DNA of 64,000 bases from Paraphoma chrysanthemicola. Taxonomy: Eukaryota > Ascomycota > Dothideomycetes > Pleosporales > Phaeosphaeriaceae. The notes below the pieces were generated by a model. It worked only from the letters and a program-made list of their open reading frames with translations. It was not told where the DNA came from and searched no databases. The position numbers and the translations under genes are program-made. Shown piece by piece: positions 1 to 12,628 of the stretch (positions are counted from its first letter, which is position 1; the number at the start of each line of letters is the position of its first letter). Where the stretch lies: positions 1,426,001-1,490,000 of the forward strand of contig JAGMWG010000005.1 in NCBI GenBank assembly GCA_020744225.1, written 5' to 3'.

Positions 1-1837
1 CTGATCTGGACGAGGCGGCTTGGTAAATGACCCCAATGGGAGAGGACCGTGTTGATGCAATGAAAGACGCGGCACGGTACATGGCGCATCCGATCACAAT
101 CGAGACAGTCACAGCCAAGCTGCAAATGCGCTTCGGCGACCACCTGGTACAAAGTGGTGAGCTGGATGGGCGTCAAGCTGGCGTGCAACGTGCATGGCTT
201 CCCCGCAAGCACGGTCATGCCATGGGGCAAAGGGTTGCGGTTGGTGCAGATGTTCCATGGACATGTCTGCAGTCGCAATCAACGAGGGTGATCGGGGCAG
301 GCATCGCGCACTGCCCAATCATCGCTGCGGGTTGATCCGATGGGGAAGCGCGATCCGCACACAACCCTTGTCTCTTCTCTCGGGTCTCCTCTGCCCTCAA
401 CGTATATCTACGACAAATCAATGTACAGCATCATGGACGGCGTCGCTGGACATCCTGTTTTTGCTGAAGTCGGTGAAAGTCCTCACCTATTTCAACGCGG
501 ACTGCATCAAAAGCTGCCAAATCAGCTCCAACAGCTTGTTCCGCGGCTAGAGGGACAGATGGACAGCGAGACATGCAGACATCCTGGATGTAGGCATCAT
601 TTCATGGTGTTATCATTGAAGCCCACTAATTACGCAAGCTCCGAATTGACCGTCATAGTGGAGCATATCTACGGCGAGGATGAGACGCATTACAAGCACA
701 TTGCTGCAGAGACGCGTCCCCGTGCATCTTCGACACGCGACCTGTGGCACACAAACTCCGCATTGTTGGGCCGGCTAAACATTCATTTGGATGTTGTGTA
801 AGGCACTGAAACTCAGACTGATAGGACTACTTGAGGACTTTGCCGTGCAGTGAACGCTGTAGCTAGAGTATCAGGATACCTGCGCGGATGCACTATGCTT
901 CTCCGACATCCACCCGCACCTGCAGTTTCACATAAAATCTCCGATCTTGGCTTGCGTTACATGAATATAGCAGTTCCGGAAATTTGCAATCACCGCAGGC
1001 GACGACTGTGAGCTCAGCGCGATTATTGACCAAGCACAGTCCATCGTAGTCGAACCGCGACACAAACTCATTCCCGTGGTAGGATTGATGTAGTTTCTGA
1101 GCCTCGCCACATCGAGTCATCTTCTCATATGTGAGCATACAACATTACTAACGCCGATGAAATTCTCTCTGTAGTCTGAAAAGCTCGTAGTCACGTGCAA
1201 CCTCGAAGTACGTTGCCGGTCACTTTGGCACCAACAATAGGCCGCTCAAGCTACGAGGTCACCAGGATCGACTCCCATGGCGACCTTAGGTTCAGCTGGG
1301 CATTTCACGTGCTTTTCTTGACAACAATTTTACCGCTACCACTTCTCTCACCCCGAGTTGTCATCATAAGTACCGCCAGTGTCGTTTCTCAACGCTTGTT
1401 CCTCACAAGTTCAACTTGAATTTCAAAGGTCATTGACGCCGGAGCTCCGGCATCCATGAATATGTGCCATGTATGCGCATTTAAGGTGCGGTCAACCAAA
1501 AACAGAAGCCTCGTGCGTTATCCTCTCAATTCCCTGGCTTGTGTAGAACTCATCCTTGTTCCTTTGTCGCCCTCACGCCGTTTGTTTGTCAAGGCAGGTA
1601 GCCACCTTTCACGTGTACTTTGGGAAAGAGCTTTGGTCACACCACGTGCACAACCAATCATGCTCAGGTACCAGGCCCCCAAACCGCCTTCACCTCAGGT
1701 GAAACTGCAGTCACCCAGCTTTCTCCGCTCATCGTATCGATGGGCTCTTCTGCCTCTCGCCTTGCTGTTCACTCCGTCACTCAACAATACCAAAACTGAC
1801 CCAACCCAACCCCTGCCTCAATACCACATGACAGACT
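1..1837. other. Intergenic region, no gene supported
   Basis: Several short open frames occur on both strands, but none shows a recognisable domain, a convincing signal peptide or matching splice sites. The best is a Cys-containing minus-strand frame at 893-1138, which could be an exon fragment of a small protein but has no supported start context. The right part (about 1600-1837) is C/T-rich and contains a CCAAT pentamer near 1653; it is probably the promoter and 5' UTR of the gene starting at 1838. Confidence 0.5.
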
Positions 1838-3163
1838 ATGGCCGGTCCAAAGAAGCCTGAGAGCGATATGAGTGGAATATCTGTCGCTAATGCTGAGGTG
1901 CTCGCCGTCGATCAAGTAAAAAGCTGTTCGATCACTGGAGAAAAACAGCGCGTTGGTGGCATTGAGCAGACAGACTCGCCCGCAGCTTCACCAACATCTC
2001 CGAATCATCAGCAAGTGGAGGACAGTCTTGTCAGTAAGGATAGGAAGGAGATCAGTGCTTCGAATGCCCATAAGAGGCGCAGAGCGGTCGACAACCCTTT
2101 AGGTATCGAGGTAAGCCATACGGTTCTTGCCTTCACGAGCCTGACAGAGTTGATCTGGATGCAGAGTGCAAGACCGTGGACTGGCTTGAGCGAGTTCTTG
2201 AAACGTCTCGGTGCGGTAGATGAGCGGATGAACGACTTTCGCGCGTACATCAAGACACAGAGGGACGAAGGGAAGCCGCTGTATCAGTGGGCGAAGTACG
2301 ATGGCTACTCGGCACTTAGCGCGGCCGTCTTCAACCTTGATAAAGCAACAGTTATTATCAAAGGTATGCGAGTTCCGCTTGAAGGCGCGTCGACCATTTT
2401 TAGTCAAGCTACAGACTTCTCTACATCTGTCAGTCAGCATGCCGCTTATGCGCTTGGTGTCATGAACGAGAAGACGGAGTTGTATTTGGAAGAGATGGGA
2501 AGCTCGACACTGAGCGAAGAAGCCAGAGCTCGGGCAAATCAGCTGATCACTGAGGAGCTGAAGAAGCTTATGGAGCACTCTACGCATGCTACGGAGCGAG
2601 TTTGGGTGGCTACTGACGTGCTACGAAAGTCTGCGAACAAGAAAACTCACAGCAGGACCTGGGCATGGTCAGTGGCCGGCACAATTATGACTGCCACTAT
2701 CGCTGCGTTTGTGGGCATCATCACAGCTCACGTCTACGGCCCTGCTGGTCTCGATCTGGTGCCGATGAGTGGAGCAGGTGGCGTCATGTACAATCAAGTT
2801 CTGGCTCTCGTCCAGCGTACGCACGCTGTGACCAATCTTACTGGCGAATTGTACTCTATCAAGCTGGAAGACATCGATCAACGCTACAAAGACCTAGCTA
2901 TACTCTCCGAGTCTCATGGGATGCGCATTGACAACCTAGTAGATGCTCTTGGACCTCCAAAGGAGAACAGAGTCTACTACCCATCAAACCCGAAGATGCA
3001 GACGGAGCCTTGCGGGAGCACTAAGAGCCACTCCCATCAGGACTTGGACGGCACTGCCCAGCAGATGCAGCGTCTACAGCATGACATGGAGCAGATGCGG
3101 AAGAACATGAACCGCATGGATATTCGCCTGACCAGAAGTATCGAGAAGATGCGCAAGGATTGA
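1838..3163 (+). CDS. Hypothetical protein with one membrane segment and C-terminal coiled coil
   Basis: Single-exon gene, 441 aa. I do not recognise the family. The first 85 residues are polar and low in hydrophobics, ending in a basic HKRRR stretch. Residues about 90-270 look helical, with many charged residues. One strongly hydrophobic stretch at about 275-299 (Trp, Ala, Ile, Val-rich) could be a membrane span. The last 35 residues (about 405-441) are rich in Gln, Met, Arg and Lys with heptad-like spacing and probably form a coiled coil. No signal peptide is seen. The start was chosen because it is the first ATG after a long C/T-rich leader; another in-frame ATG follows 10 codons later. A membrane-anchored helical protein is the safest description; a role cannot be inferred. 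Confidence 0.7.
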   Translation: MAGPKKPESDMSGISVANAEVLAVDQVKSCSITGEKQRVGGIEQTDSPAASPTSPNHQQVEDSLVSKDRKEISASNAHKRRRAVDNPLGIEVSHTVLAFTSLTELIWMQSARPWTGLSEFLKRLGAVDERMNDFRAYIKTQRDEGKPLYQWAKYDGYSALSAAVFNLDKATVIIKGMRVPLEGASTIFSQATDFSTSVSQHAAYALGVMNEKTELYLEEMGSSTLSEEARARANQLITEELKKLMEHSTHATERVWVATDVLRKSANKKTHSRTWAWSVAGTIMTATIAAFVGIITAHVYGPAGLDLVPMSGAGGVMYNQVLALVQRTHAVTNLTGELYSIKLEDIDQRYKDLAILSESHGMRIDNLVDALGPPKENRVYYPSNPKMQTEPCGSTKSHSHQDLDGTAQQMQRLQHDMEQMRKNMNRMDIRLTRSIEKMRKD

Positions 3164-3407
3164 AAAGATCCACTTGAGCGGTTTTTGAGGGGAACATGCT
3201 TGTGGGCATGAGAGGATTGATCTGGGATCATTTACTTTAAGCTTCAACGGCGTTCATTTGTCTGCCCTGCATCGCACATGGGTCATCACTACAAGAAGTC
3301 ACAGGAAGTTGGCTTACAAGGTGTCCCAGGCACAGGTTTACTTGAGATAGTTCTCAAGCTGAGACACTAGCATAGCGCATCGTACAAGCCAGGCGCCGAA
3401 ATGCATG

Positions 3408-3979
3408 TCATCTACAGTCTTCACAAATCGTGCCGTCTGGGTTTCTCTTCACATTTGCGTCTGCGCCTTCAGCGACCACCTTTCCATGAACGTCCGAGCT
3501 CTTAACATCAGTCGTCTCCTGCTTCTTCTTTCCATGCGTATCCGAGTGTCCCAAGTCTTTCTTGGGATCAATGTGATCCCTCACTAGTTGCTTTAAAACC
3601 TTGGTTTCTCCACAGAGTCAGTTTCTATAACAACACTCACCGGTGAACAACGTACCAGGAAATCCTCCTTTGGCTTTTCGATCCCAAAGCAGTACCTTGG
3701 TCAACGTGGCGTCCTCGCCTTCTTGCACTGCGGCTGGAACATACGTCTAGTCATCTAATCAGGCACGTCTCCTTCCAAGCGCGGTTCACAATTTCTTACC
3801 AAATCGACAGTGAATAGTCCTCCGGTCGCAGGTATTAATGCGATTTCACCAATCTGATTCCCGAATGTTGAGAGCAGCTCCTGCCCGAAGTAGGCAGCCC
3901 GCAGCATCCATCTGCACTGCGTACAGAACGTGATTGCTATGCGCGGCAACGCAACGGGAGCGGATTGTGTGGAAGTCAT
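3408..3979 (-). CDS. Rdx family (SelT/SelW/SelH-like) redox protein
   Basis: Three exons (3800-3979, 3656-3746, 3408-3607) join in frame to 156 aa; introns are 53 and 48 nt with GT-AG ends. Near the N-terminus lies the thioredoxin-like CxxC motif, seen as CTQCRW, followed by a helix and a GEIALIPATGG strand. Exon 2 carries LLWDRKAKGGFPE across the second junction, and exon 3 continues with VRDHIDPKKDLGHSD; all are typical of fungal Rdx proteins. In animals this position of the CxxC/CxxU motif can be selenocysteine; here it is an ordinary Cys, as expected for fungi. The family has a thioredoxin-like fold and is thought to act in thiol redox reactions. The C-terminal 40 residues are polar and end with two Cys (ICEDCR), which could form another redox pair. 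Exact substrate unknown. Confidence 0.85.
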
Positions 3980-4811
3980 GATTGAATAGGCTATGGAAAG
4001 GGCGAGGATAGTTCGAGTGGAAGGAGCAGAGTAGCCCTTATCGATAGGAACGTCATCGGGTCAGTACGAATGGTGGAGAGGGAGCATGCTTGCTAGTTAG
4101 AGGCCGATTTCGGATTCTTGTGGATGATAGAGCATTCCTCCAAAGCGAATGAAACCAGTGAACAGGAAGGAAAAGGTGGTCATCAGGGTGTTGGGAGATG
4201 ATGCGCCAAAGATCTGATTGGTTGAAATTTCGGGGAAATATGCTCGGCAATACTTGTGATTCGCTGACGAGGCGTAATTAACGTCGGCGACAGGCATAAA
4301 GTAGAGCAATTGAGAAGCCCGACAGCATTGAGACGCTCTTTCCATCTCGAATCACAATTGAGCATTCGCACCAGATCCACATAGACCAACGAAGGATTGA
4401 AGTTGTGCAGCGAGGCAGCTGTCTGGTTGCTGGGCCGGGTCGTTAGGAGCTACAACGTCACCGGCGAGCTATCGAATTTCTGGCCTTTCTGTTTTGGTGG
4501 CTTCGGATCGCAACTTCGACGTCCTGTGCGTACGCCTTCTCCTTTTCACCAGCTGCACTCTCGCAGTCTTCAATTCACCAAAGCCTCTTCGTCTGAAACA
4601 ATTGTTGTGAGTTCTTTCCTGCCCGAAACCCCTACAGCGCGGTGCGACATTGTCGCAACGGTTGCTTGTACATAAACAAATTATTGGCGTTTCATCCGGG
4701 CTGCACACACCACGTTCATCTCGCACGCAGTCCGCCGCCGCCCTCGACATCACCCTCCACCACCACCTCAGACAGAGACGCAGACACTGACCATTGCTTG
4801 CGTCCGCAGCC
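3980..4811. other. Divergent intergenic region
   Basis: This stretch lies between the minus-strand Rdx gene and the plus-strand gene at 4812, so it should hold both promoters. Overlapping minus-strand frames at 4053-4389 lack any recognisable domain and are judged chance. From about 4690 the plus strand is rich in CCACC/CATC triplets, consistent with a 5' UTR. No RNA gene or repeat was seen. Confidence 0.5.
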
Positions 4812-7265
4812 ATGTCATCCGGCGTCCGCAACCTGCGGGCGATGTTTGAGAACCAAGGCACGCCTTCCTCTCCTGAACCCCGCGGCCGTTCCCCAGGCGA
4901 CAACACGCCCGCAGAGCCAGAGAGCCGTCCCACACCCAAAGTACGCGCCTCGTTCATATCCGTCGAGCCCACGGGCATCATTGCGCCGCCCGACCTCGGC
5001 GCCACCAAGGGGACGCCCGCCAACAGCGCCGCTGCCCACCGTCGCGAGAGCTTCAGCGTGTCGCAGGACAACGTCGAGGAGATTGCCGAGCTGAAGAAGG
5101 AGGTCGGCGAGGAGAAGGAGCAGCGCAAGAACAGCACTGTCATTGCCGAAGCTGTGCCAGAGCAGGCCGTCGCCTCGCGGGAGTCTTCACAGCCCGCACC
5201 ACCCATTCGCGCAGAACCAGCAGGAGAGATGCCGAATCTCGGCGCCATCATGAAGGGCTCGGACTTCCCTGAGCCCTCGACGACGGAAGCAGAGAAGCCA
5301 CCTGCCAAAGTGGCCCCGGTCCAGCTACCGCAGGGGCCTGCGAAGAAGGAGAAGGCAGCGAAGAAGCCTGCGGCAGCTCCCAAGACTGCTGATGTACCCG
5401 CGCCGTCTCAGACACCAGCAAAAAAGGAGAACAAGCCAGCTGTGGCGCCCACGAAGGACATCTCTGCACAACCCTCGACCCCTGCGAAGACGCAGAAGAA
5501 GTCCACCAAAGCTCCCAAGGCCGATGTGCCAGCTCCGGCCCCGACTCCCGCGAAGGCTGAGGTTGAGGAGGACAAACCTGCTGTACTACCGGCCGAAGAC
5601 ACAAAGGTTCTTCCCGAGGTCACAACGAAGGTAGAGGACAAGCCAATTGAGGCGCCCGCTGTCGAAACCAGTCAAGTCCCAGAGGCTCAAGAAGAGGCAA
5701 AGGAGCCGACTAAGGATGTCGAGGAGAAGAGAGAGCAAGCAGTGGAGGTCACCGAGAAGAAGGATGAGCTGCCTATTGAGGCCCCGCCCGAGAGCGTCTC
5801 TACCGTCGTGTCCACAACTGCCCAGATTGAAGAGCAGCCAGTCGCCGAACCAACCCCTGAGCCAACTGCGCTCCCCGAAGCCCCAACGACTGAGAGCGAG
5901 TCAGCACCCGCGCCTGTAGTCGAAGCGTCCCCTGAGAACCCGGATAAGGTTGCGACTGGTGTGCAGGAAGAAGTCTCACTGAAGCCCGTAGATGCCGTCG
6001 AGGAAGCGAGCACGCCTAGCGAAACAATTCCGCTTGCGTCAACAGAGGAGGAGCCGACTTCGATCATTCCCGAGCCTGCTGCTGCTGCCGCCTCGAACGC
6101 CGCCGATACCAATGGCAAAGCAAACGGAACTCCCGTTGCAAAGACAAAACCAGAGATCAAGAAGCCGACAGCTATTTCCACAGCGAAGGCCTCCACGTCG
6201 AAGGTCCCCGCAGGTAGAAGCCCACTGCCCAAGTCGATCCCGAGAACGCCCACCACTCCAAAGGCTGCTGCTCCCGCACCTACTGCGAAACCTAGCTCAG
6301 CAGCGGCGAAACCGAAACCAGTCGTGGCGAAACCAGTCGTGGCAAAGCCAGTTGCAGCGAAGGCCATCCCGAAGCCAGCTGCTGCCAAAGAGGTTGCGAA
6401 ACCAGCTGCTGCAAAGGAGCCAACTAAGCCCGCTGCCCCCAAGACCAGCCGTGCTTCTCTGCGTCCAGGCGGCCTCTCGACGGCTACAGCACCAGCAGCA
6501 AGCGCAGCGACAAAGACCAAGGTACCCGCGCCAGAGCAAAAGAAGCCCGTTACTGCCAAAATTGCGGCTACCAGCTCTACTACGAGGTAAGACTTGGTCA
6601 ATACATTTTACAATCAGTACTGACGATCTTGAAGCACATCCACTGGAGGGTTCAAGAAGCCCGCCCCGAAATCGCCGACGCGCCCGGTCAAGCTTCCCTC
6701 GCACCTTATAGCACCCACCGCAGCATCTGCTGCAAAGCATGGCGAGGAGGCGAAGGTGACTAGAAAGCCATCTACAACAACCCGACCGAAGGCGGCCGCG
6801 CCAAGTACAAAACCATCACGACCTTCAATCGCTCCAGCCACCGCGCCTAAGCGCCCAGACTCGAGAGCCTCGACTACTGGAGGTGCATCAAAGGGCGACT
6901 TCCTTTCCCGTATGATGCGTCCAACAGCGGCGTCTGCGAGCAAGACCCATGATAAGCCCGACTCCCCGCCGCGCAAGGGGACCAAGGCACCTGTGAGCGC
7001 CCTGCAGAAAGGCAAGAAGAAGATCGAGGAGGTCGCTGCCAAAGCGAAGGACGCGGTGACCACCAACGGACACAGCACGGAGGAGCCCAAGGCTGGCGAC
7101 GTCCCGGCCAAAGAGGATACCCTGGACACCAACGACTCTGCTCATACTGAAGCGGGGGCAGTTGCGTCAGACGAGCCAACGGAGGCGGCCACTCCCATTC
7201 AGGAACCTGACTCTTCTGTCGCGGAAATTCAAACCCCGCAGTTTTCCGGCGAGACAGTGCGTTAG
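4812..7265 (+). CDS. Ala/Pro/Lys/Glu-rich low-complexity protein
   Basis: Two exons (4812-6586 and 6635-7265; intron 48 nt) join in phase to 801 aa. The start is the ATG giving MSSGVRNLRAMFENQ; upstream in-frame codons have no ATG. The N-terminal 100 residues are the least repetitive, with a short acidic/basic helix (EEIAELKKEVGEEKEQ). The middle (about 150-590) is a disordered tract of Ala, Pro, Lys, Glu and Thr, with short KPAAAK-type repeats near its end. Exon 2 begins with a distinct conserved-looking block, STGGFKKPAPKSPTRPVKLP, then SHLIAPTAASAAK, seen in mucin-like or cytoskeleton-associated hypothetical proteins of filamentous fungi. No signal peptide or membrane segment is visible, so I expect an intracellular disordered protein. 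Function unknown; long antisense frames here are composition artefacts. Confidence 0.8.
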
Positions 7266-7829
7266 TCGCGCGTCGTAGCGTGGTCTGTGTGGTTCGTTCC
7301 GCAACGAGCACTCCATGTCCCTCGGGAGCGAGCTCTACTCTATCTATCACAACATGCCGATATCCACGAGCACGAATTCGGTGTTGGGTGGATCACAGTC
7401 ATATATTCCTAGCGTTTGCCGTTTCTCTTCTCACTAGCATTTACAGGAGCGTTTGTTGGGTGACTGCGCACTCATTAGTGGGTGTTTTGGGTGGCTAGAG
7501 GATTTGGATACCACTTAAATCAAGCTTGATAGCAGAATGTCATAACATCTATCACCATGCATGGGGGACGCGCCTAAGCCGCGAGAAGCTTCTTGTAGAC
7601 TACTGCTCAACAATTCTTCACTCTACTTCTGAACTGCTTTCTATCTGAATGAAGATAGGTGCGAACAGCGCTCAACGCGCTCGAAACGCCTAATCACATG
7701 ACGCGACACCCCCGAAAACTCCGCAGCCCCAACTTTTTCCGAACAACGCTACGCGGAATTGAGCCCCAGCAGACCGCAGCGTCGTCCCTTCTTTTCAGCC
7801 TGTCGCAGTGCCATTCCAATTGGTTCAAG
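7266..7829. other. Intergenic region between tandem plus-strand genes
   Basis: Holds the 3' end of the low-complexity gene and the promoter of the mitochondrial EF-G gene. Short frames here are not conserved-looking. The last 100 bases are an ordinary leader, and no hairpin or repeat stands out. Confidence 0.5.
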
Positions 7830-10346
7830 ATGAGGGTCTCATCGCTCGCTCGGGCACAATCGCTTGCTTCCAGCGCCCTGCGAAGTTCTGCTCGTTCGAC
7901 CTACCGCATTCCCTCACGATGCGCTCTCTCCACCGCCACGGCGTCGCGGACGCCATACACCAACGGCACAAAGACAAGCGCATGGATATGTAATCAGCAG
8001 GTGCAGTCACAACGCAGGTGGCAATCCGCAGCTGCACAAGTGTATGTACATCTTATTTGGAAAATGGTGATGCTGGGGCGAATTGAGTACTGATCACCCG
8101 TTACAGATTAGAGCAGGCAAAGGAGGACCCGTCAACACTGACGCAAGAAAAAATCGTCGAAAACCTGGATCCCGTCGAATGGGAGCGGTTGTCGAGAGTA
8201 CGAAACATCGGCATTGCGGCGCACATCGATTCCGGGAAAACAACCGCCACCGAACGAGTTCTGTTCTACACCGGCCGGATCAATAGCATACACGAAGTCC
8301 GAGGCAAAGATGCTGTCGGTGCAAAGATGGACTCTATGGATCTCGAGCGAGAAAAGGGCATTACAATTCAGTCCGCGGCGACATTCTGCGACTGGGTGAA
8401 GAAGAATGACGAGGGCAAGGAGGAGCAGTACCACATCAACTTGATCGACACACCTGGCCATATTGACTTTACAATCGAGGTGGAAAGGGCGCTGCGAGTG
8501 CTCGATGGAGCTGTCATGATTCTGTGTGCTGTGAGTGGCGTGCAAAGTCAAACAATCACAGTGGACAGGCAAATGCGGAGATACAATATTCCCAGGATAT
8601 CCTTCGTGAACAAGATGGACCGCATGGGCGCCAATCCATGGAAAGCGGTCGATCAGATCAACCAGAAACTGCGCATACCCGCTGCAGCACTCCAGGTGCC
8701 AATTGGACGCGAGGACGGCTTCAAGGGTGTTGTGGATCTGGTCAGGATGAAGGCAATTTACAACGAAGGATCGAAAGGAGAGATCATAGTAGAGACGGAT
8801 GAGATCCCAGCAGACATACTCGAGCTGTGCAAGGAGAAGAGGCAGAAGCTTATCGAGACTCTCGCAGATGTCGATGACGAGATGGCGGAGATGTTCTTGG
8901 ACGAGCAGGAGCCCTCGATCCTACAGATCAAGGCCGCGATTCGACGGGCGACTATCTCGCTCAAGTTTACACCAGTCATGATGGGCTCAGCGCTTGCTGA
9001 CAAGTCCGTTCAGCCGATGCTCGACGCTGTGTGCGATTACCTGCCGAATCCATCCGAGGTCGAGAATATGGCTCTGGATAAGAAGCGTGCGGAAGCGCCA
9101 GTGAAGCTGGTGTCGTACAACTCGCTGCCGTTCGTCGGTCTGGCCTTCAAGCTTGAGGAGAGCACCTTTGGTCAACTCACATATATTCGTGTGTACCAAG
9201 GCACCTTGAAGAAGGGAATGAACGTATTCAATGCGCGATCCGACAAGAAGGTCAGGATCCCTAAGATTGTGCGCATGCACTCCAACGACATGGAGGAAGT
9301 GCCGGAGATTGGCGCTGGAGAAATCTGCGCCGTGTTTGGTGTCGACTGTGCCTCTGGTGATACCTTCACTGACGGCAATCTCGGCTACACTATGGTAAGC
9401 CGCAAAACTGTGTGTGATTTGTTCAGAGCTGATATTGTAGACTTCCATGTTCGTGCCCGAGCCGGTCATTTCTCTTTCAATCAAGCCGAAGCACACGAAG
9501 GATACTCCTAATTTCAGTAAAGCCATGAACAGATTTACTCGAGAGGATCCCACATTCCGAGTCCATGTCGACGCTGAATCACAGGAAACTGTCATTTCTG
9601 GCATGGGCGAGCTGCATCTCGACATTTACGTTGAGCGCATGCGCCGCGAATACAAGGTCGAATGCGAGACGGGACAGCCCCAGGTCGCATACCGAGAAAC
9701 GATCACGAAGCGTGTCAACTTCGATCACACGCTCAAGAAGCAGAGTGGCGGTTCTGGAGACTATGCGCGAGTTGTTGGCTGGATGGAGCCGAGCGAGGCA
9801 CTCGCAGAGAACAAGTTCGAGCAGCAAATTTCCGGAGGTACCATCTCGGAGAAATTCTTGTTTGCTTGTGAAAAGGGCTTTGCTGCTTCGACACAGAAAG
9901 GTCCTCTGCTCGGCCATAGGGTCTTGGGTACATCCATGGTTATCAATGATGGTGCCACTCACGCAGTCGATTCCTCGGAAATGGCGTTTAAGAACGCAAC
10001 ACAACAGGCGTTCCGCAAGGCGTTTCAGGCCGGTGCACCCCAGGTTCTCGAGCCCTTGATGAAGACCACGATCACCGCACCGAACGAGTTCCAGGGAGGC
10101 GTTGTTGGCCTTCTGAACAAGCGCAATGCCGTCATTAACGATACTGATATTGGCCCAGAGGACTTCACTGTGTACGCGGACTGCAGTCTGAACAGCATGT
10201 TTGGCTTCAGCAGTCAATTGCGAGCTAGCACACAGGGCAAGGGCGAGTTCAGCATGGAGTTCAGCCATTACAGCCCCGCGCCCCCGCAGCTCCAGAGGGA
10301 GCTGATTGCAAAGTACGAGAAAGAGCAGAAGGACAGGAATGCTTGA
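7830..10346 (+). CDS. MEF1: Mitochondrial elongation factor G1
   Basis: Three exons (7830-8041, 8107-9394, 9441-10346) join to 801 aa. EF-G1 moves tRNAs and mRNA through the mitochondrial ribosome at the cost of GTP. Residues 1 to about 65 are rich in Ser, Arg and Ala with no acidic residue, as expected for a mitochondrial import signal, ending near QRRWQS. The GTPase core follows: G1 AHIDSGKTT (about 109-117), switch II DTPGH, and NKMD. Exon 2 continues into domain II and stops after LGYTM; exon 3 restarts at TSMFVPEPV and carries domains III-V, including GELHLDIYVERM and RETITK. Length fits the family (yeast Mef1 761 aa). Intron donors are GTATGT and GTAAGC. The ATG was chosen because it opens the targeting signal. 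Long antisense frames within it are shadows. Confidence 0.96.
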
Positions 10347-10887
10347 GTCAGGGACCAAGACTCTGATATTGCCACACAACTACTTGGGCTCGGATGAGCC
10401 CCTAACGACCTCGGTTCGGTAGGATTGAACTTGCATATAGACGCGATGAACATTTGGGCGCAGGAAACGGAGAAAACGTAGACATGAAGTGTACAATAGC
10501 TGTTCCTGTACGTTGTATATAGTGCGCACATGATGCAGGGCTGAATGATACCATCTCCAATACTCAACACCATTGCAGAATATTCACATTATGACAATCT
10601 CCAAGTCTTCCTCCCGTGCAAATAACATTACAACGTCGACAACTGCGCAACAAAATGTCACCTCCTTTCCATACCGAAATTCCGCCAAGCGGAAAACCGG
10701 CTTCCTAATTCAGCTTAGTCAGTTCCCTCGATGTTATCTGTACCGGTCCCCTCCGACCAACTAGTTCCCATCATTACAACAACACTACAACATCACCATA
10801 AATGAATCCCAAACACTAAACAACCTATTCCGTTGTCATACAGAAAGAGCTAGGATTCCAAGAACCGGGTACCGGCATATCGGCACA
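10347..10887. other. Intergenic region, MEF1 3' end to hydrolase promoter
   Basis: No coding signal. An A/C-rich stretch (about 10770-10860) directly precedes the start of the next gene and is probably its 5' UTR. No repeat or RNA gene recognised. Confidence 0.5.
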
Positions 10888-12628
10888 ATGCCGGCTCTCC
10901 AGCCCATCTTTATCAAGGCGTATTGGACGCTTGCTGCGATTGGGATTCTCTGGGCTGTGTTCCTTTTGAGCTTGATTAACCCGACGTTGCAGAGACAGTA
11001 AGTTAGCCTTGGATGGATATAGAGGAAGGGGAAGACGGAGGGGGATGGGGTGTTTGCAATGCGTGTTTGCTAATAGATTGGGGTAGTGCGTTGTATGCGC
11101 ATAAGATACATAGCGGATTCTGGCATAATGTGACGAATCCTGAGGAATTTGGGTTTGCGAGTAAGTTTTGCAAAAGTCCTTCTTACCTACATCTTATTAG
11201 TTTCCTAATCCTCTTTCCACGAATATTGTCCTTGGAGGTGGCTGGTTGAGCAAATGCTGACGCTAGATTGTTAGAGGGCCAAGTCCGGCCTTTCTGGCTT
11301 GATACTTCAGATGGCGAAAAGCTGTTTTGCTGGCATGTTCTGCCGCTCGATGTGTATCTCGAGCATGAGAATGAATTAGTGCAGGCGACGACGCCGGGAG
11401 AAATAGCGGAGGAGTTGGAGGGAACGGTTGGGGCGAAGTTGTTGAAGAGGGATGGGGAGAGTAGGGTTGTTGTGAATTTTCATGGGGTAAGTTCTTTTCT
11501 TGTTCTCCATCTTTACTGCTTTTCTTTTCCTTCTTTCCTTCTATTACTCCACATCCTTCGCTTCGCGATCTCGTCCTTTCTTATGTTCTTCGATTTGAAA
11601 CTGGATATTCAGAAAGTACACTTTTGGACCTCACGCCCTACTCCGTCACTATCTCATCTTTCTATTCCTTTACAATTCTTCATACACTCCACTTCATCTC
11701 TTAATCCCTCTAACACCTCCAGAACGCCGGCCACGTCGCCCAAGGCCACCGCCCTTCAACCTACCGCTCCATCTCCGGCATCCCCAAGACCCATCTCCTA
11801 ACCTGCGACTACCGTGGCTTCGGCCTCTCCAGCCTCACCAACGCGCCGCACATCCCCACCGAAACCGGCATCATCACCGACGCAGTCTCAATTCTATCTT
11901 ACATCCAAACCACCCTCAACCACCCAACCACCCGGACCGTTCTTCTCGGCCAGAGTCTCGGCACCGCAGTCACAGCTGCATCCGCGCTCTACTTTTCCGA
12001 CCCAGACTCTCCTGCCTTACCCGCAGACCTCGTCGATCCCACGCCCAAGCCCTCCAACCACGAAGGCTTCGCATCCATCGTCCTCGTCGCGCCCTTCCGC
12101 GACTTACCCACTTTACTCAAAACGTACAAAATCGCGGGGATATTCCCCATCCTAAAACCCCTCGGCGGATACCCGCGCATCGCAAATTTCTTGATAAGTC
12201 GGATCGTCGATCTCTGGCCCACGCAATTACGGCTCCTCGCTCTCCTCGCTGCGTCAGCGCCGGCAACGGGCCATGCCGCGTCGCAGAACCCGTTGCATAT
12301 ACACATCCTGCATGCGCGCAATGATGCGGATATTTCGTTTCATGAGGCCGAGGCTCTGTTTGCGCCGCTGCAATCGGCTATGCTTAGCGCCGAGGGCGTC
12401 GCGGCGACGGAAGAGCGCAGGAGTATCCATGGCGGGGAGCGCGTCAAGAGGGGTGCGTTTGCGTACAAGAAGGTCGAGGATGCGAAGGGGGCGCGGACGC
12501 TGGAAGTCGAGATTGTTAGGTTTGGTGGACATAATGAGGTGGTGGGGTGGGCGCAGGTGGCGTTGGCGGTGAGGAGGGGGTTTGAGAGGGGAGAGAGGAG
12601 GGGAAGGGTGGGATTGGATGTTGAGTAG
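10888..12628 (+). CDS. ABHD12-like alpha/beta hydrolase (membrane-anchored lipase)
   Basis: Four exons (10888-10997, 11087-11160, 11275-11486, 11723-12628) join to 433 aa. ABHD12-type enzymes are membrane-bound serine hydrolases acting on monoacylglycerols and lysophospholipids. Residues about 10-31 form one hydrophobic segment, likely an N-terminal membrane anchor. The oxyanion-hole motif HGNAGH is split across intron 3 (about 131-136). The nucleophile elbow GQSLG puts the catalytic Ser at about 210. The acid is probably in HARNDADIS and the base in GGHNEV near the end. A 236-nt third intron is unusually long for this window. Third-codon GC rises strongly in exon 4. The gene converges with the Swc3 gene, with 148 nt between stop codons. 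Family call is good; substrate is inferred. Confidence 0.88.

Noticed and set aside
893..1138. Cys-containing minus-strand frame of 81 codons
   Set aside because: It reads somewhat like an exon of a small protein, but there is no signal peptide, family match or partner exon with fitting splice sites.
4469..5383. 304-codon minus-strand frame opposite the low-complexity gene
   Set aside because: Shadow of a GC-rich repetitive coding strand; its translation is Ser/Gly/Ala-rich with no domain.
5687..6601. Second 304-codon minus-strand frame
   Set aside because: Mirror of Ala/Pro/Lys codons; composition artefact.
9579..10379. 266-codon minus-strand frame inside MEF1
   Set aside because: Antisense to a clear EF-G domain; no domain of its own.
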